A stretch of 64,000 nucleotides of DNA, from the NCBI RefSeq assembly GCF_028613635.1, contig NZ_JAQRMY010000002.1, positions 310,001-374,000 on the forward strand, in the 5' to 3' direction. Origin of the DNA: Devosia sp. ZB163 (GTDB lineage Bacteria > Pseudomonadota > Alphaproteobacteria > Rhizobiales > Devosiaceae). Made by a program: the position numbers and the translations under genes. Below, piece by piece: positions 35,242-43,985 of the stretch. Within the stretch, counting starts at the first letter, position 1; every line of letters starts with the position of its first letter. Under the pieces are notes generated by a model. That model did no database searches, was not told the origin of the DNA, and was given only the letters and a program-made list of their open reading frames with translations.

Positions 35242-36326
35242 GCGCTGTGGGCCTCCACCGGCGTGGGGGCGAAGAGGCGCAGCCGCACCGCCAGCAGCAC
35301 CAGCGCCACGACGAGCAGGCCGACGACCGGCACCACCTGCTGCGCCCAGCCGCCGAACGGCAGGTAGGTCAGTATCGCGCGCTCGAACAGCACCGCGCCC
35401 AGCACCACGATCTCGAGCGGAATGCGCGGCTCGCGCCTGCGGCCGCTGGGGAAGCCGGCAATGGCGCAGACGAGCAGGCACAGGCCCAGCACGCGGAACC
35501 CGTCGGCCGTGCGCTCGGCGATGCGGCGCAGCGACTCGGCAGGCCATTCGCCCAGCTCCAGCGCTTCGCTCACCATCGCCCAGGTGCTGAGATCGCCGCG
35601 CCGCTCGCCGGGGTCGGTGTCGCCGGTCAGGCGCTCGAGCGCGATGTCGTAGCGGTCGAACGAGATCTCCGAGAACTGCCCGTCGGTGCGGCGATACTGT
35701 ATGGTGCCGTTCTGCAGCTGCAGCACGTAGCCGAGCTCGTCGGACGTGATCAGCGCGGAATCGGCAATGTAGGTGCGGCGCGTGTTCGGGTCGCGCTGGT
35801 CGTCGGCGAAGAACGAGGTGATCTCGCCGTTCCGCCCCCGTCCGCCCACCGTCACGGTCACGCCGTCCCCCAGCTCGGCGAAGCGGTTGGGCACCAGCGA
35901 TCGGCCGACGAGATCCGCTGCCGCCTGCGAGCGCAGCAGGTTCGCCTCGCGCTTGGCCGCCGGCTCGATCACATGGGCGAGGATCAGCACCATCACCGTG
36001 CCGATGGCGGCATAGACGAGGATCGCCCGGATCAGCGTCGGCAGCAGCTGCGCCACGTGGATGATGTGCAGCTCGCGCGAGGCCTGCAGCGCCCGCAGCA
36101 CCCGGGCGAGGCCGATGGCGATGCAGACATACATGAAGGCGATGGCCAGCTGCGGCACCGCCAGCATGGTCTGCCACAGCAGCGTACCGATACCCCGGTC
36201 GCGCACCGCATCGATGTCCACGATTCTGAGCGTCTGGACGAGGTAGAGGATAGTCAGCGCTACCCCGAAAAGCGCTGCGGCTTCGGCGGCAAAAAGCTTG
36301 AGAAGATAAGTGCTTAGCCGGTTCAT
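35238..36326 (-). CDS. lptF: LPS export ABC transporter permease LptF
   Basis: Encodes 362 residues starting MNRLSTYLLKLFAAEAAAL. It has the same build as LptG: two helices, a cytosolic coupling segment with VLRALQASRELHIIHVAQ, a periplasmic domain (about 120-260) and more helices. First gene of the lptF-lptG-lptD set, with starts and stops overlapping throughout. It diverges from pepA across 199 bases. Confidence 0.92.
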   Translation of the reverse strand: MNRLSTYLLKLFAAEAAALFGVALTILYLVQTLRIVDIDAVRDRGIGTLLWQTMLAVPQLAIAFMYVCIAIGLARVLRALQASRELHIIHVAQLLPTLIRAILVYAAIGTVMVLILAHVIEPAAKREANLLRSQAAADLVGRSLVPNRFAELGDGVTVTVGGRGRNGEITSFFADDQRDPNTRRTYIADSALITSDELGYVLQLQNGTIQYRRTDGQFSEISFDRYDIALERLTGDTDPGERRGDLSTWAMVSEALELGEWPAESLRRIAERTADGFRVLGLCLLVCAIAGFPSGRRREPRIPLEIVVLGAVLFERAILTYLPFGGWAQQVVPVVGLLVVALVLLAVRLRLFAPTPVEAHSA

Positions 36327-36525
36327 GCCACAATGCGGTTCAACGCGCGCCCAACTGCGGAAACAGGTTCTCCGCCGGACCAGCCCCAGTGTGCCCGCCG
36401 CGCCTGTCGCTTGGCAAGAAAAAGCACCGCTCGCGGGACTATGGCAGGCGCGGGTGTTGCGGGATTGACGCGTCGGGGGCTATCTCTCCCCTCAGCATAT
36501 TCCGCCCACCAGGACATCCCGCTCC

Positions 36526-38022
36526 ATGCCCAGCCGTATCGAAATCGCGACCGCATCCCTGCCGCCTGCCGCAGCAGGCACGCTGGTCATCTATGTGGCC
36601 GAGGGCGCAGCACCCGAGGGAGCCGCCGCCGAGGTCTGGCAGGCGACCGGCCTCGACTGGGCCCGCGTATCCTCCGCCGCAGGCTTCAAGGGCAAGCAGG
36701 GCAATGCCATCGACCTCGTGGCGCCCGCCGGCGTTGCAGCCGATCGCCTGCTTGTGCTGGGCAGCGGCAAGGCGGATCAGGATGGCGCGCTGTCGGCCTG
36801 GACCGACCGCGGCGGCTCGCTCGCGGCCAAGCTCGCCGGTGTCAAGGCGCGCAACGCTGCGGTGGTCCTCGACGGGGAGGCCGCGACTCCGGCCCGCGTC
36901 GCCGAGCTCGCCGCCGGCCTCAAGCTCCGGCACTACCGCTTCGACCGCTACAAGGCACCCAAGCCCGACGATAACGGCGACACCCCTCTTGCGGTGACGC
37001 TCCACGTGTCCGACCGCGACGCCACCGACAAGGCCATCGCCGACCGCGATGCGACCACCTCGGGCACCATCCTCGCGCGCGATCTCATCCACCAGCCCCC
37101 CAACGTGCTCGGCACTCTCGAATTTGCCGCCGAGGCCGAAAAGCTCACCGCCCTCGGGGTCGAGGTCGAACAGCTGGACGAGACGGCCATGCGCAAGCTC
37201 GGCATGAACTCGCTGCTGGCCGTGGCGCAGGGCTCGGCGCGCCCGCCGCGTCTGGTCATCATGCGCTGGAACGGCGGCAAGACCGACGACGCCCCGCTCG
37301 CCTTCGTCGGCAAGGGCGTGGTGTTCGATTCCGGCGGCATCTCGCTGAAGCCCGGCCTCGGCATGGAGGACATGAAGGGCGACATGGGTGGCGCCGCCGC
37401 GGTGACCGGCCTGATGCAGGCCCTCGCCACCCGCAAGGCCAGGGTCAACGCCATCGGCGTCATCGGCCTCGTCGAGAACATGCCCTCCGGCTCGGCCATG
37501 CGCCCCGGCGACATCCTCACCGCCATGAGCGGCACGACCATCGAGATCGTCAACACCGACGCCGAGGGCCGTCTCGTCCTCGCCGACGCGCTCTGGTACA
37601 CGCAGGACCGCTTCAACCCGCGCTTCATGATCAACCTCGCGACCCTCACCGGCGCGATCGGCGTCGCGCTCGGCAACGACCACGCCGGCCTCTTCTCGAA
37701 CGACGACGACCTGTCGGCCAAACTGCTGGCCGCAGGGCTCGCCACTGGCGAGAAGCTCTGGCGACTGCCGCTCGCCGCCGCGTACGACAAGCTGATCGAG
37801 AGCCGGTTCGCCGACATCAAGAACTCGGGCGGCCGCCCCGCCGGCTCGATCACGGCGGCGCAGTTCCTCCAGCGCTTCGTCAACGAAACGCCGTGGGCCC
37901 ACCTCGACATCGCCAGCGTGGCGCTGGCCTCGCCCAGCTCCGAGACCAACCAGTCCTGGGCCTCGGGCTTCGGCGTTGCGCTCCTCGATCGCCTCGTGCG
38001 CGACAACTTCGAGGGCAAATGA
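36526..38022 (+). CDS. pepA: Leucyl aminopeptidase
   Basis: A 498-residue M17 aminopeptidase with an N-terminal macro-like domain. The C-terminal catalytic domain has [14 protein letters not shown] and the signature [12 protein letters not shown], which supply two-metal ligands. It removes N-terminal residues from peptides and is a cytosolic hexamer; some members also bind DNA. Its stop overlaps the next start as ATGA. Confidence 0.96.
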   Translation: MPSRIEIATASLPPAAAGTLVIYVAEGAAPEGAAAEVWQATGLDWARVSSAAGFKGKQGNAIDLVAPAGVAADRLLVLGSGKADQDGALSAWTDRGGSLAAKLAGVKARNAAVVLDGEAATPARVAELAAGLKLRHYRFDRYKAPKPDDNGDTPLAVTLHVSDRDATDKAIADRDATTSGTILARDLIHQPPNVLGTLEFAAEAEKLTALGVEVEQLDETAMRKLGMNSLLAVAQGSARPPRLVIMRWNGGKTDDAPLAFVGKGVVFDSGGISLKPGLGMEDMKGDMGGAAAVTGLMQALATRKARVNAIGVIGLVENMPSGSAMRPGDILTAMSGTTIEIVNTDAEGRLVLADALWYTQDRFNPRFMINLATLTGAIGVALGNDHAGLFSNDDDLSAKLLAAGLATGEKLWRLPLAAAYDKLIESRFADIKNSGGRPAGSITAAQFLQRFVNETPWAHLDIASVALASPSSETNQSWASGFGVALLDRLVRDNFEGK

Positions 38023-38582
38023 CCGGCGATCTGCCTCAGCTCCCGCTGACCGCCAATCCGTCGCGCCTGTGGCTGCCGCCGATCGCGGCAGTCGCCGTCA
38101 TTGCCGGGTTGCTGGCGCTGCTGCCGAGCTTTCTCCTGCTGGCCAGTCTGGTGGGGCTGGCAGGCGTTCCGCCAACCTTGGGGCTGACGATACTGGCGCT
38201 GCCGACATTGGCCGTAGCCGTGTTTTTCCTTGCCGTCGGTAGCGTGGTGATCGGCGACCTGCGCCTCGCGCGTCCGGTGCTGACCATCGACGAGCATGGC
38301 GTGTTCGACCGCCGCGTCACCGACGCGCCGATCGCCTGGGACGAAGTGGCGGAGGTCGCGCCGGCCCCCGGCGGTGGTGGCGTCCTCCTGGCGTTGAAGA
38401 CGCCTCGCGAGACCCGCCTCAACCCCTATCGCGCCGGGACGGCAGGGTTTCGCCAGCCGGCGCCCGGCCTCGCCAACATCCCGGTCCGCGCCATGGACCA
38501 GCCGACGCGGCTGCTGGCCGAAACGCTGACGGCGCTCGCTCTGCGCCACGGCGCGGTGCCGCCGGCGGAGAGGAGCGCGTAG
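38019..38582 (+). CDS. Membrane protein with PH-like C-terminal domain
   Basis: Encodes 187 residues. Two hydrophobic helices ([20 protein letters not shown] and the stretch around [16 protein letters not shown]) are followed by a beta-rich soluble part containing [20 protein letters not shown]. That pattern (D-x-x-G-x-x-D-R, then I-x-W-x-x-V) resembles the bacterial PH-like STM3941 family. The role is unknown. It is coupled to pepA by ATGA and two bases upstream of holC, so pepA, this gene and holC form an operon. Confidence 0.6.
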   Translation: MTGDLPQLPLTANPSRLWLPPIAAVAVIAGLLALLPSFLLLASLVGLAGVPPTLGLTILALPTLAVAVFFLAVGSVVIGDLRLARPVLTIDEHGVFDRRVTDAPIAWDEVAEVAPAPGGGGVLLALKTPRETRLNPYRAGTAGFRQPAPGLANIPVRAMDQPTRLLAETLTALALRHGAVPPAERSA

Positions 38583-38584
38583 CG

Positions 38585-39031
38585 ATGGCCGAAATCCTCT
38601 TCTACCACCTCGAAAGCCAGCCGCTCGAACGTGTGCTGCCAGTGCTCGTCGAAAAGAGCCTCGAGCGCGGCTGGCACGTGGTGGTGGAAACCGGCAGCGA
38701 GGAGCGGGCTGAAGCCATCGACAACCTGCTCTGGACCTATCGCGACGACAGCTTCTTGCCGCACGCGCTGGCCGGCGGCGATGCCGACCACCTCCAGCCG
38801 GTGCTGATCACCACCCGCCCGCACAACCCCAACTCCGCCGAAGTCCGCTTCTTCGTCGATCGCGCCGTGCCCCAGTCGGGCGACGGTTACACGCGCATTG
38901 TCTTCATGTTCTCCGGCCACGACCCCGACGCCGTCTCCGAAGCCCGCACCGCCTGGAAGGCCCTGCGCGACGGCAACGAAGTCACCTACTGGCAACAGGA
39001 CGGCAACGGCCGCTGGTCGAAGAAGGGGTAG
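38585..39031 (+). CDS. holC: DNA polymerase III subunit chi
   Basis: Encodes 148 residues with the HolC pattern: YHLESQPLERVLPVLVEKSLERGW, LDNLLWTYRDDSFLPH (written here as IDNLLWTYRDDSFLPH), and RIVFMFSGHDPDAV. Links the clamp loader to SSB. Linkage to pepA is conserved in many Proteobacteria. Confidence 0.94.
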   Translation: MAEILFYHLESQPLERVLPVLVEKSLERGWHVVVETGSEERAEAIDNLLWTYRDDSFLPHALAGGDADHLQPVLITTRPHNPNSAEVRFFVDRAVPQSGDGYTRIVFMFSGHDPDAVSEARTAWKALRDGNEVTYWQQDGNGRWSKKG

Positions 39032-39084
39032 GGCCCCCGCCGGGCGGCTGGAACCTCCCAGAGTTCGGGCCGTCAGCTTTGCCC

Positions 39085-39201
39085 CCTCATGGCCGGGCTA
39101 GTCCCGGCCATCCAGCTACGCAGCGTCTGCTGCGTGAGAAGAATTGGTCGCCGCGCCGACGCGCGGTCGCTGGATCACCGGGACAAGCCCGGTGATGAGG
39201 G
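39085..39201. repeat. Composite nested palindrome
   Basis: Outer arms CCCTCAT (39085) and ATGAGGG (to 39201), inner ATCCAG/CTGGAT arms, and two self-contained hairpins, GGCCGGG..CCCGGCC (39092-39110) and ACCGGGACAAGCCCGGT (39178-39194), fill most of the gap between convergent genes. A REP-like mobile palindrome is likely. Confidence 0.6.
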
Positions 39202-39236
39202 ACATGACCTGGGCGTCGCACTTCGCTGAAGGGCTG

Positions 39237-40043
39237 CTATTCCGCGGCTGCCATGCCAGCCGTATCGGGGTCGAGCAGCATGTCGCGGTAGAGCTGGGCG
39301 TACTCGTAGCAGATCGAGATCTCATCGATATCGGCGTAGTAGTACGCGTTCTCTTCCTCGCAGATATGGGCCCGGATCGTCAGCGCCCGCGGCAAGACGA
39401 ACTGCGCGGTGATTGCCTCGGCGACTCCCTCGAGCACGCCGCGCGTCCGGAGCAGGCTCGCGATCTCCTGGTAGTCCGCCGTCGCCTCTTCATAAACCAC
39501 GGCAACCGCTGCGCTTTCCGCGCCCTCGCCAGCGAGGTGCGGCGCGGCCATCGCGTTCCAGCTCCTCAGCGCCAGCTCGTGCTCGGCGGTGCAGGTCTCC
39601 ACCCTGTCGGCATCGAGGCCAGCTTCCTTCGCAAGGTCGCCGAACCGATCCGGCCCGCCCCCCACCAGCAGGCAGGCCATCTGGTAGGCACGTTGCACGT
39701 CGAGGCCATGCTCGTCCGAGAAATCGGTGCTCTCCTCCACGGTGCCGAACAGCCTGAACGACAGGAAGTACCCGGCCACCGTGTCGCGCGACGCGGTGTC
39801 CGCCTCCGCCGTCCCCGCCTGCAGCAGCAGCAGGGTGGTAATCGTATCGGCCGCGTCCTCCTCCCGCCCCAGGATCGGCAGCGCCCACTGGTCGATGAAC
39901 ACGTGTCCGAACTCGTGATAGACAGTGCTGATCACATTGCTGATCGCAAACTGCTCCGCCTCTGCGACGGCAGCCTGCGGCTCGATAGCCGACACTGGTT
40001 GAGCAAGCGCCACGACAAGCGCCGCGATGACGAATCTATGCAT
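39237..40043 (-). CDS. Secreted DUF4344 metallopeptidase-like protein
   Basis: Encodes 268 residues: signal peptide (MHRFVIAALVVALAQPVSA), then an early zinc motif STVYHEFGHVFIDQW (HExxH) and an acidic stretch GREEDAADTITTLLLL, whose glutamate could be the third ligand (gluzincin-like). Several cysteines (ACLLVGG, ETCTAEHE, HICEEEN, SICYEY) suggest disulfides. This is the DUF4344 pattern; substrates are unknown. ATG 40043 gives the signal peptide; the frame further upstream does not look coding. Confidence 0.8.
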   Translation of the reverse strand: MHRFVIAALVVALAQPVSAIEPQAAVAEAEQFAISNVISTVYHEFGHVFIDQWALPILGREEDAADTITTLLLLQAGTAEADTASRDTVAGYFLSFRLFGTVEESTDFSDEHGLDVQRAYQMACLLVGGGPDRFGDLAKEAGLDADRVETCTAEHELALRSWNAMAAPHLAGEGAESAAVAVVYEEATADYQEIASLLRTRGVLEGVAEAITAQFVLPRALTIRAHICEEENAYYYADIDEISICYEYAQLYRDMLLDPDTAGMAAAE

Positions 40044-40093
40044 TGCGGATTTGGTCCCCCCGCGCTGACGGAGAACCGGCGCGGGAGGCTCTG

Positions 40094-40522
40094 TCAACCG
40101 GGCTGCCAGCCCGGCTCGGCCTGCTCGAACTTCGAGAACTGGAACCCCGGCGCCACGGTACAGCCAACCAGCGACCAGTCCCCAAGGCAAATCGCCTGCT
40201 GCCAGGCATTGCCCGGGATTACCACCTGCGGGCGTTCGCCCGCGGCAAGGTCGTTGCCGAGCTTGTGCTCGGTGACCTTCCTGGCATCCCGCGAGATGCC
40301 GATGGTCATCGGCGCCCCGGCATACCAGTGCCAGACCTCCGCCGAGTCCACCCGGTGCCACGCACCGGCCTGCCGGTCGGTCAGCAGGTAGTAGATCAGC
40401 GTCGAATGCGGACGGCCCGACGCATTGGGGGCATCGGCGAAGGTCTGCCTGTAGAAGCCACCCTCGGGATGCGGCTCGAGGCCGAGCAGTCCGATGATCT
40501 CCGCCGCGGTCAACTGCGCCAT
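40094..40522 (-). CDS. DUF985 cupin-like protein
   Basis: Encodes 142 residues with LGLEPHPEGGFYRQTF, STLIYYLLTDRQAGAWHRV, AEVWHWYAGAP and VIPGNAWQQA, the conserved blocks of the DUF985 cupins (yeast YML079w relatives). The fold is a jellyroll, and histidines could hold a metal or sugar. The function is not established. Its ATG overlaps the preceding ABC-F stop by one base. Confidence 0.88.
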   Translation of the reverse strand: MAQLTAAEIIGLLGLEPHPEGGFYRQTFADAPNASGRPHSTLIYYLLTDRQAGAWHRVDSAEVWHWYAGAPMTIGISRDARKVTEHKLGNDLAAGERPQVVIPGNAWQQAICLGDWSLVGCTVAPGFQFSKFEQAEPGWQPG

Positions 40523-42408
40523 TACTGGGCCCTCTCGGCCTGCTCGAGCTCCTCGCTGAGCGCCAGCCACTTCTCCTCGGCCGTGGCGATCTCGCCTTCG
40601 AACCGAGCCTTGTCCTTGCCGAGCAGTATGACGCGCTCGGGGGCGCCGTCATAGGTCTTGGGATCGGCGAGGAAGCCATCGACACGCGCCAGCTCGGTGC
40701 GCAGCCGCCCCAGCTTCTGCTCGATGTCCTTGATCGACTTGCGCAGCGGCGCCACCTCGGCCCGCTTCGCCGCGGCCTCCTGCCGGGCGGCCTTGCGGTC
40801 CTCGACGACAACCGGCCCGGCGTCCTTCTTGTTGCCCTTGCCGTTCGAGTTCGACGTCAGCTGGCGCTGGTAGGAATCGAGATCGTCGTCGAATTCCTCG
40901 ATCGTCCCGTTCTGCGCGATCCACAGCTTGTCGGCCGTCGCATCGATCAGGTGCCGGTCGTGGCTGATGATCAGCACCGCGCCCGAATACTCGTTGAGCG
41001 CCGCCACCAGCGCATCGCGGCTGTCGATATCGAGGTGGTTGGTCGGCTCGTCGAGGATCAGCATCCCCGGCCCGCCGAAGGTGATGAGCCCGAGCAGCAG
41101 TCGTGCGCGTTCGCCACCCGAGAGGTTCTTCACCTTGGTGTCCATTCGCGACGTGGTGAGCCCCATCTGCGCGACGCGCGAGCGCCGCTTGGCCTCGCTG
41201 TCATACGGCATCAGCTCGATGACGTGCTCGAACGGCGTCTGCTCGGGCTTGAGCTTGTCGAGCTGGTGCTGCGCGAAATAGGCGATCTCCAGCCCCTTGC
41301 CCTTGCGCATCTCGCCGCCCATCGGCCGCAGGTCGCCGGAGAGCAGCTTCGCGAAGGTCGACTTGCCGTTGCCGTTGACGCCGATCAGCGCGATGCGGTC
41401 GTCCGGGTCGATGCGGTTGGTGATGTGCCGCAGCACGACCTTGTCGCCATAGCCCACCGACACGTTGTCGAAGGTCATCATCGGTGTGGCCGGGATTTTC
41501 TTGGGCTGCGGGAAGTTGAAGGGCAGGGAGGTCTCGTCGAACATCGCCGCCGGCGGCTTCAGCTTGGCGATCATCTTGACGCGGGCCTGCGCCTGCGCCG
41601 CCTTGGTCGCCTTGGCCTTGAAGCGATCGACGAACTTCTGCAGGTGCGCGATCTGGTCGAGCGTCTTCTCTCGGGCCTTGTTGTTGAGCTCCATCTGCAT
41701 GCGGCGCGTCTCTTCGAACGTATCGTAGGCGCCTTTGTAGAAGGTGAGCTTCCTGTGCTCGAGATGCGCGATCGAGGTCACGGCCTTGTTGAGCAGGTCG
41801 CGGTCGTGGCTGATCATGAACACGGTGTAGGGGTAGGTCTGGAGATACTTCTCCAGCCACAGCGTGCCTTCGAGATCGAGATAGTTCGTCGGCTCGTCGA
41901 GCAGCAGCAGGTCCGGCTGGCTGAACAGCACCGCCGCCAGCGACACGCGCATGCGCCAGCCGCCCGAGAGCTCGGAGGTCGGCCCCAGCTGCCGGTCCTT
42001 CTCGAAGCCGAGACCCCTCAGGATGGTCGATGCCCGCGCTTCGGCCGTGTGCGCGTCGATTTCTGCGAGCCGGGTGTGGATGTCGCCGATCCGGTGCGGA
42101 TCGGTCGCCGTCTCGGCCTCGGCGAGCAGCGCAGTGCGCTCCTTGTCGGCGGCCAGCACCACGTCGAGCACGCTCATGTCGCTCGCCACGGCTTCCTGCG
42201 CCACCGAGCCGATGCGGGCTTTCCGGTTGACTTCGATCGAGCCGGTTTCGGGCGCGATATGGCCCTGGATCAGGTGGAACAGGGTGGTCTTGCCCGTGCC
42301 GTTCTTGCCCACGAACCCCGTCTTGGAGCCGTCGGGCAGGACCAGCGAGGCGCCCTCGAATAGAGGACGGCCCTGGATGCGGTAGGTGAGGTCGGTGATC
42401 GTAAGCAT
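40522..42408 (-). CDS. ABC-F family ATPase (YheS/Uup-like)
   Basis: Encodes 628 residues with two ABC domains and no membrane part: Walker A GKNGTGKTT and GVNGNGKST, signatures LSGGWRMRVS and LSGGERARLL, and Walker B LLLDEPTNYLD and LILDEPTNHLD. Between them is the ABC-F linker (YKGAYDTFEETRRMQ then a Lys-rich helix pair) that reaches into the ribosomal peptidyl-transferase region. A C-terminal coiled coil (about 560-628) follows. Length and layout match E. coli YheS. It is probably a translation factor; antibiotic protection is possible but not indicated. Confidence 0.92.
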   Translation of the reverse strand: MLTITDLTYRIQGRPLFEGASLVLPDGSKTGFVGKNGTGKTTLFHLIQGHIAPETGSIEVNRKARIGSVAQEAVASDMSVLDVVLAADKERTALLAEAETATDPHRIGDIHTRLAEIDAHTAEARASTILRGLGFEKDRQLGPTSELSGGWRMRVSLAAVLFSQPDLLLLDEPTNYLDLEGTLWLEKYLQTYPYTVFMISHDRDLLNKAVTSIAHLEHRKLTFYKGAYDTFEETRRMQMELNNKAREKTLDQIAHLQKFVDRFKAKATKAAQAQARVKMIAKLKPPAAMFDETSLPFNFPQPKKIPATPMMTFDNVSVGYGDKVVLRHITNRIDPDDRIALIGVNGNGKSTFAKLLSGDLRPMGGEMRKGKGLEIAYFAQHQLDKLKPEQTPFEHVIELMPYDSEAKRRSRVAQMGLTTSRMDTKVKNLSGGERARLLLGLITFGGPGMLILDEPTNHLDIDSRDALVAALNEYSGAVLIISHDRHLIDATADKLWIAQNGTIEEFDDDLDSYQRQLTSNSNGKGNKKDAGPVVVEDRKAARQEAAAKRAEVAPLRKSIKDIEQKLGRLRTELARVDGFLADPKTYDGAPERVILLGKDKARFEGEIATAEEKWLALSEELEQAERAQ

Positions 42409-42509
42409 GGCGCGGGGGATGCATCCGCAGCCGCGCGGAGTGCGTTACCTGTGTTCAATTCGGTTCTTGTCGAGGCCGAGCCAATAGAGAAACTAGCCGG
42501 AGAAGTCCA

Positions 42510-42899
42510 ATGCGCCGATTGCCCGTCATCCTCGCCCTCTGCCTCGTGAGCGGCGCCGCCAGCGCGCAGGAACTGCACAATCTCGCCGCCTGCCGGCTGA
42601 ACGCCGAGATGGTGACGCTGACCTTCAGCTACCAGGGCGGGGGCTGCGAGAAGACCGGCGACGCCAGTGTCGAGCCCAGCAGCGCCGGGACTGCCATCGT
42701 CACTGTGCCGATAGTCAAGACCGCCGAGGTCTGCACCATGCAGGCCGTGGACGTGTCGAGCGCGAGTGCCGTCGCCGTGGTCGAAGAGGTCAACACGCTC
42801 GATGTCCGCCTCGTCGGCGCGGACGGCACCCTCAAGGCCGAGGGCCGCGTCGAGATCACCCCCAACTCCCCCGACTGCAAGCCGCCCAAGCTGAACTAG
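42510..42899 (+). CDS. Secreted hypothetical protein with four cysteines
   Basis: Encodes 129 residues with signal peptide MRRLPVILALCLVSGAASA, cleaved before QELHN. The mature part is mostly beta with four cysteines (AACRLN, GGCEK, EVCTM, PDCKPP), which could form two disulfides in the periplasm. I do not recognise the family. It converges on the GNAT gene with the stop codons overlapping by four bases. Confidence 0.65.
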   Translation: MRRLPVILALCLVSGAASAQELHNLAACRLNAEMVTLTFSYQGGGCEKTGDASVEPSSAGTAIVTVPIVKTAEVCTMQAVDVSSASAVAVVEEVNTLDVRLVGADGTLKAEGRVEITPNSPDCKPPKLN

Positions 42900-43360
42900 C
42901 TGGCCGCGAGGTCCAGCTCCATCAGCGGCGCCGGGCCGAACCGGGTCTGCGTCACGCCCACCTCGATGAAGCCCATGGCGCGGTAGAAGGCCACGGCATC
43001 GGTGCCTGCTGTCACATGCAGCCGGCGCGCTCCCTGCCGCAGGGCCAGTTGCTTGACCGCCTCGACCAGCGCCCGCCCGATCCCGCCACGCTGGAGGTGG
43101 GGCGTCACGAACAGTCCGTCGAGCTCGGCGGCCCCATCCGCGCGCGGCACCACGGTCGCAAAGCCGACCACTGCGCCGTCGACCTCGGCGACGCAGCCGG
43201 TCTCCGGCTCCAGTTGATCGACCGGCACATCGACCGCGTCCGGATTGGCGATGATTTCGGCGTTCCGCTCGGCATCGACCAGCACCGTATCCCACACGAT
43301 ACGCAGGAGCGCCGGCTGGTCGGTCGGGCGCGCTGGTCTGATGGTGAGCTGGCTGTTCAT
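42896..43360 (-). CDS. GNAT family N-acetyltransferase
   Basis: Encodes 154 residues with [16 protein letters not shown] at the start, the [17 protein letters not shown] acetyl-CoA loop (Q-x-x-G-I-G) and [11 protein letters not shown], standard for this fold. The substrate is unknown. It is unpaired with obvious pathway partners. Confidence 0.87.
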   Translation of the reverse strand: MNSQLTIRPARPTDQPALLRIVWDTVLVDAERNAEIIANPDAVDVPVDQLEPETGCVAEVDGAVVGFATVVPRADGAAELDGLFVTPHLQRGGIGRALVEAVKQLALRQGARRLHVTAGTDAVAFYRAMGFIEVGVTQTRFGPAPLMELDLAAS

Positions 43361-43472
43361 GTCGGGACTATGCGCAGCGGGAAACTATGCGGCAACCGGC
43401 GTCTTGCGCCCGTCACGCCTTGTCGGTAGAAGGCCGCACTCCATTTCAGACCCTTCTCCAAGGACCAGACAC

Positions 43473-43895
43473 ATGGCCATCGAGCGCACCTTCTCCATCA
43501 TCAAGCCCGACGCGACCCGCCGCAACCTCACTGGCAAGATCATCGCCAAGTTCGAGGACGCCGGCCTCCGCGTCGTCGCCTCCAAGCGCATCAAGATGAC
43601 CCGCGCCCAGGCCGAGGGTTTCTACGCCGTGCACAAGGAGCGTCCGTTCTACGGTGAGCTCGTCGAGTCGATGATGTCCGGCCCGGTCGTCGTCCAGGTG
43701 CTCGAGGGCGAGAACGCGATCCTCAAGAACCGCGAAGTGATGGGCGCCACCAACCCGGCGAACGCCGCCGAAGGCACCATCCGCAAGGAATTCGCCGTTT
43801 CGGTCGGCGAAAACTCGGTCCACGGCTCGGATGCCCCCGAGACGGCCAAGGAAGAGATCAAGTTCTTCTTCACCGACGACGAGATCGTCGGCTGA
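43473..43895 (+). CDS. ndk: Nucleoside diphosphate kinase
   Basis: Encodes 140 residues with [16 protein letters not shown] at the start and the phosphohistidine His117 in NSVHGSD. The length is normal. AAGGA precedes ATG 43473; the frame extends upstream without plausible coding. It has its own terminator. Confidence 0.98.
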   Translation: MAIERTFSIIKPDATRRNLTGKIIAKFEDAGLRVVASKRIKMTRAQAEGFYAVHKERPFYGELVESMMSGPVVVQVLEGENAILKNREVMGATNPANAAEGTIRKEFAVSVGENSVHGSDAPETAKEEIKFFFTDDEIVG

Positions 43896-43918
43896 TCGCC
43901 CGCCAGGCACGATTTCCG

Positions 43919-43948
43919 AGGGCCGCCTCCGGGCGGCCCTTTTGTTTT
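43919..43948 (+). terminator. Terminator of ndk
   Basis: AGGGCCGCC-TCCG-GGCGGCCCT stem (43919-43940) followed by TTTGTTTT, 24 bases past the ndk stop. Confidence 0.88.
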
Positions 43949-43985
43949 GCTAGCGATCGACCCACAGCGTCGTGAAAGACATCCC

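Noticed and set aside
43947-43985. TTG start for the DEAD-box helicase
   Set aside because: It falls in the T-run of the ndk terminator; the GTG at 43986 gives a normal N-terminus.
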